From Methanobrevibacter millerae (GTDB lineage Archaea; Methanobacteriota; Methanobacteria; Methanobacteriales; Methanobacteriaceae), in NCBI RefSeq assembly GCF_001477655.1, contig NZ_CP011266.1, forward strand, positions 1,100,001 to 1,164,000: a stretch of DNA of 64,000 bases, given 5' to 3'. Below the pieces are notes generated by a model, which made no database searches, was not told the origin of the DNA, and was given only the letters and a program-made list of their open reading frames with translations. This document shows, piece by piece, positions 9,797 through 19,194 of the stretch (position 1 is the stretch's first letter; every line of letters begins with the position of its first letter). The position numbers were made by a program, and so were the translations under genes.

Positions 9797-9832
9797 TAGG
9801 TTTGATTTAAATCTGCCTAAATCTATTTTTTT
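9797..9832 (+). terminator. possible imperfect terminator after the TPR gene
   Basis: Imperfect hairpin: outer TTAGG/CCTAA and inner palindrome GATTTAAATC with small bulges, followed by a run of seven T. Weak on its own. Confidence 0.35.
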
Positions 9833-10032
9833 ATCAAAAACCCAGTTTTAATATACTCTATGCCAAAAGCATAATAATGCTCATGAGATTTGGAAATCAT
9901 ATTTTTCTGGGTCAGTAATGCGATTGCAGTTTGAAACATTGCATAATATACATGACAAACAGTCTGACAACAATATTTAAAACTGTTAATAAATAATTTG
10001 CAACAATTGCAACCGTTGCTGCTTGTTTCCCA
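9823..10032 (-). pseudogene. decayed HEPN-domain protein, C-terminal remnant
   Basis: The minus strand from 10032 to the TAG at 9823 is open for 69 codons but has no plausible full N terminus; a TGA precedes it. The translation contains CHVYYAMFQTAIALL, then KSHEHYY and GIEYIKTGF. This matches the pattern of HEPN (higher eukaryotes and prokaryotes nucleotide-binding) proteins: a helix with YYAMF, then ALL...G...HxxxxxxFxxxfVKTG. Upstream pieces that could belong to the first helices are in another frame, so the gene looks frameshifted or truncated. HEPN proteins are often toxins or partners of MNT nucleotidyltransferases; no partner remains here. Confidence 0.5.
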
Positions 10033-10145
10033 TCAAAGAAAAATCCTTGAAAAAATTCAATGCAATTTCAGTTGATAATTAGCTAAAAAATACCTTTGAG
10101 AAAATTAAAAAAATACTACAAAAATAGCTTCTGAGTAATACTTAG

Positions 10146-10174
10146 ATAAGATTAAATTTTATATTTAATCTTAT
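10146..10174 (-). terminator. 12-bp hairpin containing the stop codon of the 85-aa gene
   Basis: Perfect 12-bp arms at 10146-10157 and 10163-10174 with a 5-base loop. The stop codon (10171-10173 on the minus strand) lies in the arm. There is no strong U tract on the minus strand, so it may act as a 3'-end structure rather than a classical terminator. Confidence 0.45.
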
Positions 10175-10428
10175 AAAATTTCTTTAATCCCGTTATCGGT
10201 AATAATCATCAATGAATTGAGATTTTCTAACATTAATGAAGCTATGGGGTGTGTTTGAATGTCTTTATTCATTAAAATTAATTCTTTATCTACAATATCA
10301 ACCCAGTTAACGTTATAGATAACTACTCCATTAACTATCAATCCCAAATATTCGGGAACAAATCTATTTTCATTCATTTCTTCAAAAAACTGATTTTCAC
10401 GTAAAATTTCTCTTAGTACATTATCCAT
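10171..10428 (-). CDS. uncharacterised 85-aa protein downstream of priS
   Basis: 85 residues, acidic, with alternating hydrophobic stretches (YLGLIVNGVVIYNVNWVDIV, SLMIITDNGI) that suggest a small beta-rich fold. It starts 2 bp after priS ends, so the two are almost certainly co-transcribed and perhaps translationally coupled. I do not recognise the family. The position suggests a replication-linked role, which is inference only. Confidence 0.65.
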   Translation of the reverse strand: MDNVLREILRENQFFEEMNENRFVPEYLGLIVNGVVIYNVNWVDIVDKELILMNKDIQTHPIASLMLENLNSLMIITDNGIKEIL

Positions 10429-10430
10429 TA

Positions 10431-11405
10431 TTAATCATCTCTTTCATAAACAAATTTAGGCACTGCCTCTTTAAATGGGTCAAAAGTTTCTCTGTTCTTA
10501 ACTTCCATACATTTCATGCTGACTTTTGAGTGAAGTGATGAAGGAAGCCTCAAAATTCTTTTCAAATCTATGGAAACCTTGGCATCAATGGTTGCCAAGT
10601 TAACGCGAGCCATAGCCTCAACTAAATTTTTATATCTTCTAGGGCCTATGTCTCTTTTGAAATAACCCCATTCATCATTATCCAAGTGATGTCTTGCCTT
10701 AAGAATATCTTTCATCAGTTTTGGATTAATTCCATCAAGCTCTTCAGCACCTGTCAGATGCTGAACATTGTATTTCATTTTATCAGTGAATATTTTGGAA
10801 TATCCTATGGGGATTGAGAAATGCTCAAAATTGAATGCCTTATTTGAAATATCTGTATTGATGAACTGTGATTTTGGCACTTCAGCGCCTGCGGTATACT
10901 TTAATACTTCTGATCTAAGTTCACTGTTTGCAAGCATCATCTCTTCATCTAAAATTCTGATGTGATATCCTCTGCCGGAATAGATTAAATGGATGTTGTC
11001 AAGACCTAAATCTCCCTCTAATGTATCTATTAATGAGTTTACGATTTCCAGGGCTTCACCTAAACAGATTTCACATACTCCGTCACAGTTGCATGATCTG
11101 ATTGGAATATCTTTCGCATCAACATCGAAAATATATTCTGCTTTCTGCCAATCTTGTCTTCTTTTAGGGTTATTATAAAAAGCTACTGAAATATATGCTG
11201 CAAACGGTGCTTTATATCTAAGGAATTTTCTTAAAGACTCTGTTCCCCTAAAAGTTTTGTATCTGTCATTAGGACCATTTCCATTATGGTCAAAACCAAA
11301 CTCTCTTTTTTTGATTCCATCTCTAATGAATTCAGGAAGGTCTTTTTCACTCCATTCCTCACGATAATATTGGCGTCGTTCTTTCATGGTAGCTTTTGAA
11401 AACAT
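10431..11405 (-). CDS. priS: DNA primase small (catalytic) subunit
   Basis: 324 residues, normal for archaeal PriS. The catalytic metal-binding motif is in FDVDAKDIP (DxD), followed by a cysteine-rich zinc knuckle (CNCDGVCEIC) and SGRGYHIRI, typical of archaeal/eukaryotic primases. With PriL it makes RNA/DNA primers at the replication fork. priL is encoded at 15.6-17.0 kb on the same strand but in a separate unit. Confidence 0.93.
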   Translation of the reverse strand: MFSKATMKERRQYYREEWSEKDLPEFIRDGIKKREFGFDHNGNGPNDRYKTFRGTESLRKFLRYKAPFAAYISVAFYNNPKRRQDWQKAEYIFDVDAKDIPIRSCNCDGVCEICLGEALEIVNSLIDTLEGDLGLDNIHLIYSGRGYHIRILDEEMMLANSELRSEVLKYTAGAEVPKSQFINTDISNKAFNFEHFSIPIGYSKIFTDKMKYNVQHLTGAEELDGINPKLMKDILKARHHLDNDEWGYFKRDIGPRRYKNLVEAMARVNLATIDAKVSIDLKRILRLPSSLHSKVSMKCMEVKNRETFDPFKEAVPKFVYERDD

Positions 11406-11542
11406 AATATGAATTATTTCAATTAAAGTATTTATTATTTCTTGAAGTGTGTTTTTAGAAATTATTTATATAAGAAATTTATTAAATATATAATTATTAA
11501 GTTAATGAAGGTAAGGAATTTTTATTTATTTTATGTCTAATA

Positions 11543-12751
11543 TTGTTTATTGTTTCTATTTCTTCAGTATCTGCAAGTGCTGATTTAAATCAAACAATAA
11601 GCGATGAAAGTACGGACACAGTGGGTGCATCTTATAGTGATGGAAGTATTCTGTCAGATTCAAATGATTTTGGGTTTGGCAATATTACTCCTGATATAAT
11701 TAAGAACATTACTGCAGATGTCATTGATTTGAATGTTCCTGATGTCACAAAGTATTATGGTGGTTCTGAAAATCTTGAAATTTCATTTAAATTATTTAAC
11801 CAGACAATGAAAAATGCTTCTCTTAAAATAACTCTTAATGGTGTGGATTATTATAAAACTACAAATGATGAGGGAAAAACTTCCTTAGCTCTTAATCTGG
11901 ATTCAGGCGTCTATGATGCTCGTGTTTCATATATGTATATTTTAACTCAAAAAGCTAAAGTAACAATCAATCCAACTGTCGAGGGAAAAGATTTGATTAA
12001 GATGTATGGAAATGCATCAAAATACTATGCAAAATTCATTGATTCTCAAGGTCAAATCTTAAAAAATACTGATGTCAAATTCAATATAAACGGTGTTCAA
12101 TATACAAGAAAAACTAATGGGTCAGGTATTGCAGGTTTAAACATTAATTTAAATCATGGTGAATATATTATAACAGCCACTAATCCTGTAACAGGGGAAA
12201 TGCATTCAAATAATATTTTCATATCAGTATCTATTGTGGAAAATAATGATTTAACCAAATATTACAGGAATGCATCACAGTATTCCGTAAGGCTTATGGA
12301 TGATAATGGAAATCCTGTTGGAAAAGGGGTTTCAGCATTATTCAATATTAACGGTGTATTTTATAATAGAACCAGTGATGAAAATGGTTATGTAAAATTA
12401 AACATCAATTTAAGACCTGGAGATTATATCATAACTGCTGAATATAATGGATATAAGGTTTCTAACAACATTAAAGTTTTACCTGTTCTTGTCGGGTCTG
12501 ATTTAACTAAACAAGTCTTTGATTTAACACCATTTTCCGTTAAATTGGTTGATGGTCAAGGTTTTCCTTTAATTGGTAAGGTAATAACATTAAATATCAA
12601 TGGTGTCATGTATAATCGTACCACTGACCTTTTAGGTTATGCCAGATTGAACATTAACCTATGGCCTGGCCAATACATTGTCACTTCAATGTATGCTGAA
12701 AATGGCGCAATCACTTCAAATAAAGTAACCATTACTTCAATTTTCGGTTAA
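11543..12751 (+). CDS. mini adhesin-like surface protein (cassette only), start region damaged
   Basis: About 402 residues from TTG 11543. After a hydrophobic stretch ending VSASA (signal-peptide cleavage type) and a short polar linker, the protein consists of the four-repeat C-terminal cassette also found in the giant surface proteins. The expected start, ATG 11505, opens MKVRNF but hits TAA at 11538-11540. Adding one T in the T run at 11519-11523 would join it in frame to FILCLILFIVSISSVSASA, a normal signal peptide. So either translation starts at TTG 11543 with a shortened signal, or one base has been lost here by mutation or assembly error. A TATA-like element lies near 11465. Confidence 0.75.
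   Translation: MFIVSISSVSASADLNQTISDESTDTVGASYSDGSILSDSNDFGFGNITPDIIKNITADVIDLNVPDVTKYYGGSENLEISFKLFNQTMKNASLKITLNGVDYYKTTNDEGKTSLALNLDSGVYDARVSYMYILTQKAKVTINPTVEGKDLIKMYGNASKYYAKFIDSQGQILKNTDVKFNINGVQYTRKTNGSGIAGLNINLNHGEYIITATNPVTGEMHSNNIFISVSIVENNDLTKYYRNASQYSVRLMDDNGNPVGKGVSALFNINGVFYNRTSDENGYVKLNINLRPGDYIITAEYNGYKVSNNIKVLPVLVGSDLTKQVFDLTPFSVKLVDGQGFPLIGKVITLNINGVMYNRTTDLLGYARLNINLWPGQYIVTSMYAENGAITSNKVTITSIFG
11720..12748 (+). repeat. C-terminal surface-protein cassette, copy 2
   Basis: Four repeats in the same order as copies 1 and 3: a first repeat with LTLNG-like core, a second with NPVTGEM, a third opening VENNDLTKYYRN, and a fourth ending in LWPGQYIVTS. It makes up nearly the whole mature protein. 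Confidence 0.7.
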
Positions 12752-12775
12752 TTAATTTTAACCTTTTTATTTTTT
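12746..12775 (+). terminator. hairpin terminator containing the stop codon
   Basis: Arms GGTTAA (12746-12751) and TTAACC (12758-12763), a 6-base loop, then T-rich sequence. The TAA stop codon is the end of the 5' arm. Confidence 0.6.
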
Positions 12776-12921
12776 TATTAAAACTATTAATTTTTTTATA
12801 ATCGGTTTTTTGTTAAAAATTTTCATGATTAGAAGATTCTTTTAACAAAAAGTTAACTTTAATAACTATTTAAATAATAATATTAATTAATTTCAAATAG
12901 GAGTCTATTATCCTGACAAAA

Positions 12922-13215
12922 ATGGAAATCGATTTTAGTGACGAACAAATTAAAAAAATTGAAATTTTAAAGTCTAATGGTTTTACTGTTGGTGAAGCAA
13001 TTGACCTTCTTTTCAATGTTCAAAATGAAATTAAAAATCAAATTGAACAAAATAACCCTGATGAAAACATATTGGAAAAAATTCAAGAATCTGATTTTGA
13101 TTTAAAGATTAAAGCAGAAATTTTCAAAAAAGAGGAAATTGATCATGAAACTTATGATGAGGCAATTGAAAATGTTAAACAAAATGTAAAATGGTCAGAA
13201 TTCTTTAAATTTTAA
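12922..13215 (+). CDS. uncharacterised 97-aa acidic helical protein
   Basis: 97 residues, highly charged and predicted helical, ending WSEFFKF. The segment KKIEILKSNGFTVGEAIDLL looks like a small helical bundle, and the protein resembles small antitoxin-like proteins in size only. I do not recognise it. The ribosome binding site AGGAG at 12899-12903 is about 18 bp before ATG 12922, which is long; an in-frame CTG at 12913 would be better spaced, so the true start is uncertain. Confidence 0.6.
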   Translation: MEIDFSDEQIKKIEILKSNGFTVGEAIDLLFNVQNEIKNQIEQNNPDENILEKIQESDFDLKIKAEIFKKEEIDHETYDEAIENVKQNVKWSEFFKF

Positions 13216-13294
13216 TTTTTTAATAATTCTTTTTTTCTTTTTAATATTTGTGAATTTCGAATTCTATTTATATACTATTTTTTAAAATATTATT

Positions 13295-13810
13295 ATGGAA
13301 GAAATTTTTGAAGTAATTGGAGTTGAACACTTAAAGACAATATTGTCTAACTTATCTCCCGAAGAAATTGTAAAGCCCGCATATGACAACTGGTTTCCAA
13401 CCCAGAAAACAGGCCATACCATACTGGATTTGGAAACAGGTGAAGTAAGGGGCTTATCAATAGAACATAACCAAATGCCTCTTCAATCAATGATGTATAT
13501 TGAGTTATATACAATAAAGTCAAGCGATTATCCAATAGAACCAGAAGAAATGTTGTCAAAAACTGAATATGAAGAGTTTATGGATTTCATGGAAGATGAA
13601 CCTTCAGAATTTGCACCGGATATGGTCAGTATTTTCTGTCAGGAAAATGATATCGATGAGGATTCACGAAATATTGGGATATTGGCATACAGATTTTCAA
13701 CAACAGATCAGCAAAATTATAATATGTGGGAATCAGCTATTTTAAACAAGTATTATGACAAGACCGATGAAAACCACAATCCGTTCAAGTTCAATCAAAG
13801 CAGTTTATGA
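13295..13810 (+). CDS. uncharacterised 171-aa protein
   Basis: 171 residues, acidic, soluble, with no motif I recognise. There is a TATA-like element at 13267-13275, only about 25 bp before the ATG, so the mRNA is probably leaderless. It lies 15-30 bp upstream of the ABC permease gene and on the same strand, so it may be co-transcribed with it. Confidence 0.6.
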   Translation: MEEIFEVIGVEHLKTILSNLSPEEIVKPAYDNWFPTQKTGHTILDLETGEVRGLSIEHNQMPLQSMMYIELYTIKSSDYPIEPEEMLSKTEYEEFMDFMEDEPSEFAPDMVSIFCQENDIDEDSRNIGILAYRFSTTDQQNYNMWESAILNKYYDKTDENHNPFKFNQSSL

Positions 13811-13840
13811 TGAGGGTGTTTAGTTATTAGGTTTATAACA

Positions 13841-14953
13841 TTGATTTTAAAGAATCCTTTCAGGAATAAGACTCGCAGTGCATTATCAATTATTGGAATA
13901 GCTATTGGAATCGCAACAATAGTTGCTTTAGGACTCATTACTGCAGGAATGGAAGATTCCGTTCAGACTTCATTCAATCAGGGTGGAGCAGAAATAACTG
14001 TTACAAATTCTACAAATATCGGTGGAAGTTCCGGATTGCTTGACATGTCATTAATAAGTGATTTAAAAAATATTTCAAATGTTTCGGATGCAGTTGGTCA
14101 GCTGTCGGTAAGTGAATCCGCACAATCCTATTCGCAGTCCAGCAGACCGATGATGCAAACGAGGGTATATGGTTTTGATGATTCTAAATTGAATTTAATT
14201 GGAATTAAAGACGTTAATGGATCTATTTATAAGAACAATTCATATGATGCAATTGTCGGTGTGGGATACAGTGAATTAAATAATGTAAGCATTGGGGATA
14301 ATTTTACTTTTTTAGGCCATGACTTTAAGATTACCGGAATATATGAGACTGGAAGCATCATGACGGACAATGGTGTTTATGTTTCATTGGATACTCTTCA
14401 AAATATCTCAGACACTGATAAAGTTTCATCTATTTTAGTCAAAACTTCTGAAAGCACTAATGATACAATTGTCAGCAATGAAATTAAGGATAAAAATGAG
14501 AACCTCTCAACATTAACGAGTGAGGAAATGTCTTCAATATTGGATGATGTAACAGGCATATTGAATACGGCTTCTCTTGCAATTTCAGGTCTGGCAATCA
14601 TTGTCGGAGGTATAGGTGTAATAAATACTATGGTAATGACAGTATATGAAAGAACAAAAGAAATAGGTGTTTTAAAATCAATTGGATGGAAAAGTAAAAA
14701 GGTGTTGGTAATGATTATGGGGGAAACCTTGGTTTTAACAACACTGTCAGGCATTATAGGTTCCATATTTGGAATTTTAATCGCTGAAATTGGTGTCCGG
14801 CTTATTGGAACTGATGGATTTTCACTTGTCTACACTCCAGGAACTTTCATATTGGCATTCGGCATTACAATTATTGTAGGAATTATTGGCGGAGTATATC
14901 CTGCATATAAGGCATCCAAGCTTGCTCCAACAGAGGCATTGAGGTATGAATAG
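13841..14953 (+). CDS. ABC transporter permease, MacB/FtsX type
   Basis: About 370 residues. The N-terminal FRNKTRSALSIIGIAIG segment with one membrane helix, a large extracytoplasmic domain, and three C-terminal helices (about residues 245-365) ending in PAYKASKLAPTEALRYE match the MacB/FtsX permease family. With the ATPase immediately downstream it would form a mechanotransmission-type exporter; the cargo is unknown. There is no ATG or GTG start. TTG 13841 is 22 bp from the AGGGTG site, while in-frame ATT 13826 is spaced 7 bp from it. Confidence 0.82.
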   Translation: MILKNPFRNKTRSALSIIGIAIGIATIVALGLITAGMEDSVQTSFNQGGAEITVTNSTNIGGSSGLLDMSLISDLKNISNVSDAVGQLSVSESAQSYSQSSRPMMQTRVYGFDDSKLNLIGIKDVNGSIYKNNSYDAIVGVGYSELNNVSIGDNFTFLGHDFKITGIYETGSIMTDNGVYVSLDTLQNISDTDKVSSILVKTSESTNDTIVSNEIKDKNENLSTLTSEEMSSILDDVTGILNTASLAISGLAIIVGGIGVINTMVMTVYERTKEIGVLKSIGWKSKKVLVMIMGETLVLTTLSGIIGSIFGILIAEIGVRLIGTDGFSLVYTPGTFILAFGITIIVGIIGGVYPAYKASKLAPTEALRYE

Positions 14954-14961
14954 GTGATTTG

Positions 14962-15633
14962 ATGGAATACAGGTTAATTAATGTTTTAAAACAGTATGAT
15001 GACGGTGCTGTCACAGCTTTAAACAGAATTAATTTATATATTGAAAAGGGAAGTTTTGTATCCATCATAGGACCTTCTGGATCAGGCAAATCCACATTGT
15101 TGAATATGTTGGGTGCTTTAGATACTCCGGATTCAGGTCAGGTCATTGTAAATGGCGTTGATTTAGCTTCACAAAAGGATTTAAGTGATTTTAGAAGACA
15201 TGAAATAGGTTTTGTATTTCAGCTTCATAACCTGATACCTAATCTGACTGTTCAGGAAAATGTTGAAATTCCATTGATGGATGCTAAGCTGTCACAAAAA
15301 GAAAAACATAAAAGGGCATTGCTTTTCATTGAAGCTGTAGGATTGCTTGACAAGAAAAAACAAAAGCCTAATAAGTTGTCCGGTGGGGAACGTCAAAGAG
15401 TAGCTATTGCAAGAGCTTTGGTTAATTTGCCATCTATAATTTTAGCAGATGAGCCTACTGGTGCTCTTGATACAAGAACTGGTGCTAAAGTTCTTGATGT
15501 TTTGAGGTTTGTTCATGAATCGATTAATGCAACATTGATTATAGTCACTCATGATAGGGATGTTGCACGTCTGGCCGACAGAACAATTGAAATTAGGGAT
15601 GGTCAGATAATTAACGATTATTATAACAGATAA
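14962..15633 (+). CDS. ABC transporter ATP-binding protein, LolD/MacB type
   Basis: 223 residues from ATG 14962 with GGTGAT upstream (TTG 14959 is an alternative). Walker A GPSGSGKST, Q-loop (VFQLHNLIPNLT), signature LSGGERQRVAIARA, Walker B IILADEPTGALD and the H-loop in VTHD are all intact. It lies 8 bp after the permease gene and forms a typical two-gene exporter unit with it. Confidence 0.9.
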   Translation: MEYRLINVLKQYDDGAVTALNRINLYIEKGSFVSIIGPSGSGKSTLLNMLGALDTPDSGQVIVNGVDLASQKDLSDFRRHEIGFVFQLHNLIPNLTVQENVEIPLMDAKLSQKEKHKRALLFIEAVGLLDKKKQKPNKLSGGERQRVAIARALVNLPSIILADEPTGALDTRTGAKVLDVLRFVHESINATLIIVTHDRDVARLADRTIEIRDGQIINDYYNR

Positions 15634-15636
15634 TAA

Positions 15637-16965
15637 TTATTCTTTTGCTTGCTTATCCAATTGGAACTTTTTGCGCCCATAACAGGATAGTGGATTGTTT
15701 ATTCCTTTGCATGACCCGTCAGGCTTACATAATTGCGGCAAGTGTATTTTTATTTTTTCACAACTCATTGGGGTGTACCATGTGGTTTCTCCTTCGTGGT
15801 TAATGTCTATTTCACTGTGCATTCCGAATCCCAGTTTTGATATTATGTTTACCTTTTCCTGTGGCTGGTCTTCAAATAACGGTGGTGTACAGTTATCTGC
15901 AGCATCAAAAATTAATGGCAATATCTCATTTTGGGTAATGCTTAAGTCAGGATCAACATCAGAGACCTTTATGCTTTCGTCAGATGCAAATATTCTTGGA
16001 TATAATCTTGCGTAAGATGCAAATGATGTTAATAGAAGCACGATTGCATCGTTACGACCTCCTGAAGATACTCCGTTTACAGTATTTTCTATACATGGGG
16101 GAAACGCTTCAGGGATTAATTTTCCTGCCTGCACTGTTCCATATATTCCGCCGCTTCCAGCATAATATTGATTGTATTTGCTGATTTCTTCTGGAATGAA
16201 TTCTTTTAATTCTTCAGATAGCTTTACAATTTCAGGATGCATTTCAACTCTTGCAGACATTTCTTTTATTCTTGAAATATATTCTTCGGTTTTTTGCATT
16301 ATCAGACGTGATAATATTAATTCCTTCACACTGTCTCCGACAAGTATGTTATACATTCTGTCAGGGCTTCTGTCTGAAAACTCCTCTGCATAATTGTCTA
16401 GAAATTCGTCCTGCTGAAGGATAATGTCTCCGTTCTGAATTAATAATTCGCTTAACTTAAGTTTTTTGCTAGCTATCACATCTTTCAGGGAACTCCATTT
16501 GATAGATCCGTCAACCTTGATTTCATCCAAAATCTCATCAATTATCTCTTCTCTTGTGGATGGAGTTAGTTTGGCCAGTCTTTCCTGAATCAATATTCCC
16601 TGGGATTCAATGAATAATCTGGTTTCTCTTGATCCTGTATTGAACTGTATTGCAATAGCCTGGCAGAGCACATGAAATATAACAACATCCTGTTTAAAAA
16701 TAGCATCATTTGAAAGGTATTCGAACTCATTTTGATTATATTTTTTATTGTTTTTTTTCTCGATTGCCCATTGTATTCTTTTGAATGCCAAATCCTTATA
16801 TGATTTTGGTATTAATGAGTCATCTGAAATTTTCTGATTTGTTGTGTGAATTACTTCTTCGATTAGGTATTCATCTTCTTTGTCTAGTTGATTTAAATCA
16901 CCGTAATCCTTTATGATTTCTCTACCTTCATTTGATAATGGGTTGATATATGAAATTTCTGCCAT
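15637..16965 (-). CDS. priL: DNA primase large subunit
   Basis: 442 residues. The N-terminal half is helical. The C-terminal domain has four conserved cysteines, seen in FPPCIE, DNCTPPLF, the CKPDGSCKG segment and LSCYGRKK, as in the 4Fe-4S domain of archaeal/eukaryotic PriL. It regulates PriS activity and primer length. It converges with the ABC ATPase gene with only 3 bp between the stop codons. Confidence 0.88.
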   Translation of the reverse strand: MAEISYINPLSNEGREIIKDYGDLNQLDKEDEYLIEEVIHTTNQKISDDSLIPKSYKDLAFKRIQWAIEKKNNKKYNQNEFEYLSNDAIFKQDVVIFHVLCQAIAIQFNTGSRETRLFIESQGILIQERLAKLTPSTREEIIDEILDEIKVDGSIKWSSLKDVIASKKLKLSELLIQNGDIILQQDEFLDNYAEEFSDRSPDRMYNILVGDSVKELILSRLIMQKTEEYISRIKEMSARVEMHPEIVKLSEELKEFIPEEISKYNQYYAGSGGIYGTVQAGKLIPEAFPPCIENTVNGVSSGGRNDAIVLLLTSFASYARLYPRIFASDESIKVSDVDPDLSITQNEILPLIFDAADNCTPPLFEDQPQEKVNIISKLGFGMHSEIDINHEGETTWYTPMSCEKIKIHLPQLCKPDGSCKGINNPLSCYGRKKFQLDKQAKE

Positions 16966-17200
16966 AATTAAAGTTTTAGTTTCATATATTAAAAAATTAA
17001 CTTATTTTTAAAGGCAGTATTTACCTGATGTGATTATTTTTTCTTCAAAGATTTTTAATAATTATTGCAATTAATGTCTTTTTGTTCATTAATTAATTTT
17101 CTATTTTCTAATTTCTTTTTAAGTTGCTTTTAAAAAATAATACTTTATAAACTATGAATAATATATATATTTATGCTTAAAAATTTTAGGAGAACAATAA
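16966..17200 (+). promoter_or_regulatory. metG promoter region
   Basis: A 235-bp AT-rich spacer between the start of priL and metG. Candidate TATA sequences are at 17142-17150 and 17160-17170. The ribosome binding site TTAGGAGA at about 17187-17194 precedes ATG 17201. I see no other structure. Confidence 0.4.
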
Positions 17201-19183
17201 ATGAGTAAGATTTTTATTTCATGTGCACTTCCTTATGCAAACGGTCCATGTCATTTAGGTCATATCCGTTCTACTTACTTGCCTGCAGATATCTATGCAA
17301 GGTATAATCGTATGATTGGCAATGACGTGTTGATGGTTTGTGCTACTGATGAACATGGAACTCCAATTGCAGTTAAAGCAGATAAAGAAAATAAAAAGCC
17401 TATAGAGATTTCTAAAAGATACCATGACATGATTGTTCGTGATGTGGAATCAATGAACATTTCACTGGATAATTTTACAAGAACCACTGATGATATTCAT
17501 TATGAAATAGCTCAAAACTTCTTTAAAGACTTGTATGATAAGGGTTTGATTTATAGGCTGGATATTCAGCAGTTATACTGTGAAAACTGTAATAAGTTCT
17601 TGCCTGATCGTTATGTTGAAGGTTTATGTCCTGCCTGCGGTGCTGAAGCTCGTGGGGATCACTGTGAAAAATGTGGAAGAGCACTTGATCCAACTGAATT
17701 AGATGAACCAAGATGTTTGACCTGTGGAAATACTCCCGTAATTAAAGACACATATCAATATGCATTTAAATTATCTGAATTTGAAGATGAATTGAAGGAT
17801 TATATTAACAATAATGATAATTTGCCTGCAAATGTTAAAAACTATGCATCAAACTGGCTTAAAGAAGGCCTTAACGATTGGGTTTTAACAAGAGATATGG
17901 ACTGGGGAATTCCTGTTCCTCTGGATGAGGCTGAAGGCAAAGTATTGTATGTTTGGATTGAGGCATTCTTGGGATATATTTCCTCAGCTGCCCAATGGTC
18001 AAGAAAAACAGGAATCAAATGGGAAGATTATTGGAGTGACTATGTAGTTCACTTTATAGGAAAGGATATCATTTACCACCATTCTATATTCTGGCCAGGT
18101 TTATTGACTGCATACGGATGTAAAAAGCCTGACATGATTTATGCTGGTGAATTCCTCTCTCTTGAAGGAGAAAAAATGTCTACCAGTAAAAATTGGGTTA
18201 TCTGGATTGATGATTTTGTAAAGGACTTTGATGCTGACCTGCTCAGATACTATTTGACAATCAATGCTCCTTTAAACAAGGATTCAGACTTTTCATGGGA
18301 CGACTTCCAAAGAAGGAACAATGATGAGCTTGCAGATGTAATAGGAAACCTGCTTCACAGAACATTTACTTTTACACACAAGTTCTTTGACGGCAAAATA
18401 CCTGAATATGTAGATGCATCAGACGAGGATGTTGCATTTGAAGCTGAAATTGAAAAATTGCCTGATAGTGTTGGAGAATACATTTCCAATTATGAATTCA
18501 GGGAAGCCTTGCTTGAAATATTTAAAGTAGCTAAAATAGGAAATAAATATTTCAACGACCAGGAGCCATGGAAAGCAGTAAAAGAAAATCCACAAAAAGC
18601 TGCTAATACATTATACTTATCTAATCAATTGGCAAAATGTTTGGCATATGTTTTAAAACCATTCCTGCCAACTAAAGCAGACCAAATAGCTGAAATCTTA
18701 AAATTGGATGCTCTTGATGTATGGGATGACGCTAAGGTTTCACTTCCAAGCGGATATGAAATCGCAAAAGCTAAACCATTATTCAAAAAAATAGAAGATG
18801 ATGTAATTACTAATGAAAAAGAAAAATTACAGAATAACCTAAAAGAAAATGAGGAAGATAATATGAGTGATATTATAGATATTGATTACTTTGATAAAGT
18901 TGATATTAGAATTGGACAAATTAAAGAAGCTGAAAAAATAGAAAAATCTGATAAATTGTTGAAATTACAAGTTGACATCGGTGATGAAACCAGACAAATC
19001 GTTGCTGGTCTTGCAAAATTCTACTCACCTGAAGAGTTGATTGACAGAAAAGTTGCTGTTTTAGTCAACTTAAAACCAGCAAAATTGTTTGGAACATTAT
19101 CTGAAGGAATGCTTCTTGCAACCGGTGAAAGCGGAGCATTGTTATCACCAGATGATTGTGAAATCGGTGAACAAATTCAATAA
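17201..19183 (+). CDS. metG: methionyl-tRNA synthetase with fused C-terminal tRNA-binding domain
   Basis: 660 residues. It is a class I synthetase: the HIGH-like motif is HLGH (residues 18-21) and the KMSKS-like motif is KMSTS at about 325-329. Paired zinc knuckles (CENC/CPAC and CEKC/CLTC) lie between about residues 125 and 180. Residues from about 555 form an EMAPII/OB-fold tRNA-binding domain (KVDIRIGQI ... [14 protein letters not shown]). Length matches other Methanobacteriales MetRS. It heads a co-directional run of genes. Confidence 0.95.
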   Translation: MSKIFISCALPYANGPCHLGHIRSTYLPADIYARYNRMIGNDVLMVCATDEHGTPIAVKADKENKKPIEISKRYHDMIVRDVESMNISLDNFTRTTDDIHYEIAQNFFKDLYDKGLIYRLDIQQLYCENCNKFLPDRYVEGLCPACGAEARGDHCEKCGRALDPTELDEPRCLTCGNTPVIKDTYQYAFKLSEFEDELKDYINNNDNLPANVKNYASNWLKEGLNDWVLTRDMDWGIPVPLDEAEGKVLYVWIEAFLGYISSAAQWSRKTGIKWEDYWSDYVVHFIGKDIIYHHSIFWPGLLTAYGCKKPDMIYAGEFLSLEGEKMSTSKNWVIWIDDFVKDFDADLLRYYLTINAPLNKDSDFSWDDFQRRNNDELADVIGNLLHRTFTFTHKFFDGKIPEYVDASDEDVAFEAEIEKLPDSVGEYISNYEFREALLEIFKVAKIGNKYFNDQEPWKAVKENPQKAANTLYLSNQLAKCLAYVLKPFLPTKADQIAEILKLDALDVWDDAKVSLPSGYEIAKAKPLFKKIEDDVITNEKEKLQNNLKENEEDNMSDIIDIDYFDKVDIRIGQIKEAEKIEKSDKLLKLQVDIGDETRQIVAGLAKFYSPEELIDRKVAVLVNLKPAKLFGTLSEGMLLATGESGALLSPDDCEIGEQIQ

Positions 19184-19194
19184 ATTTGATTAAT

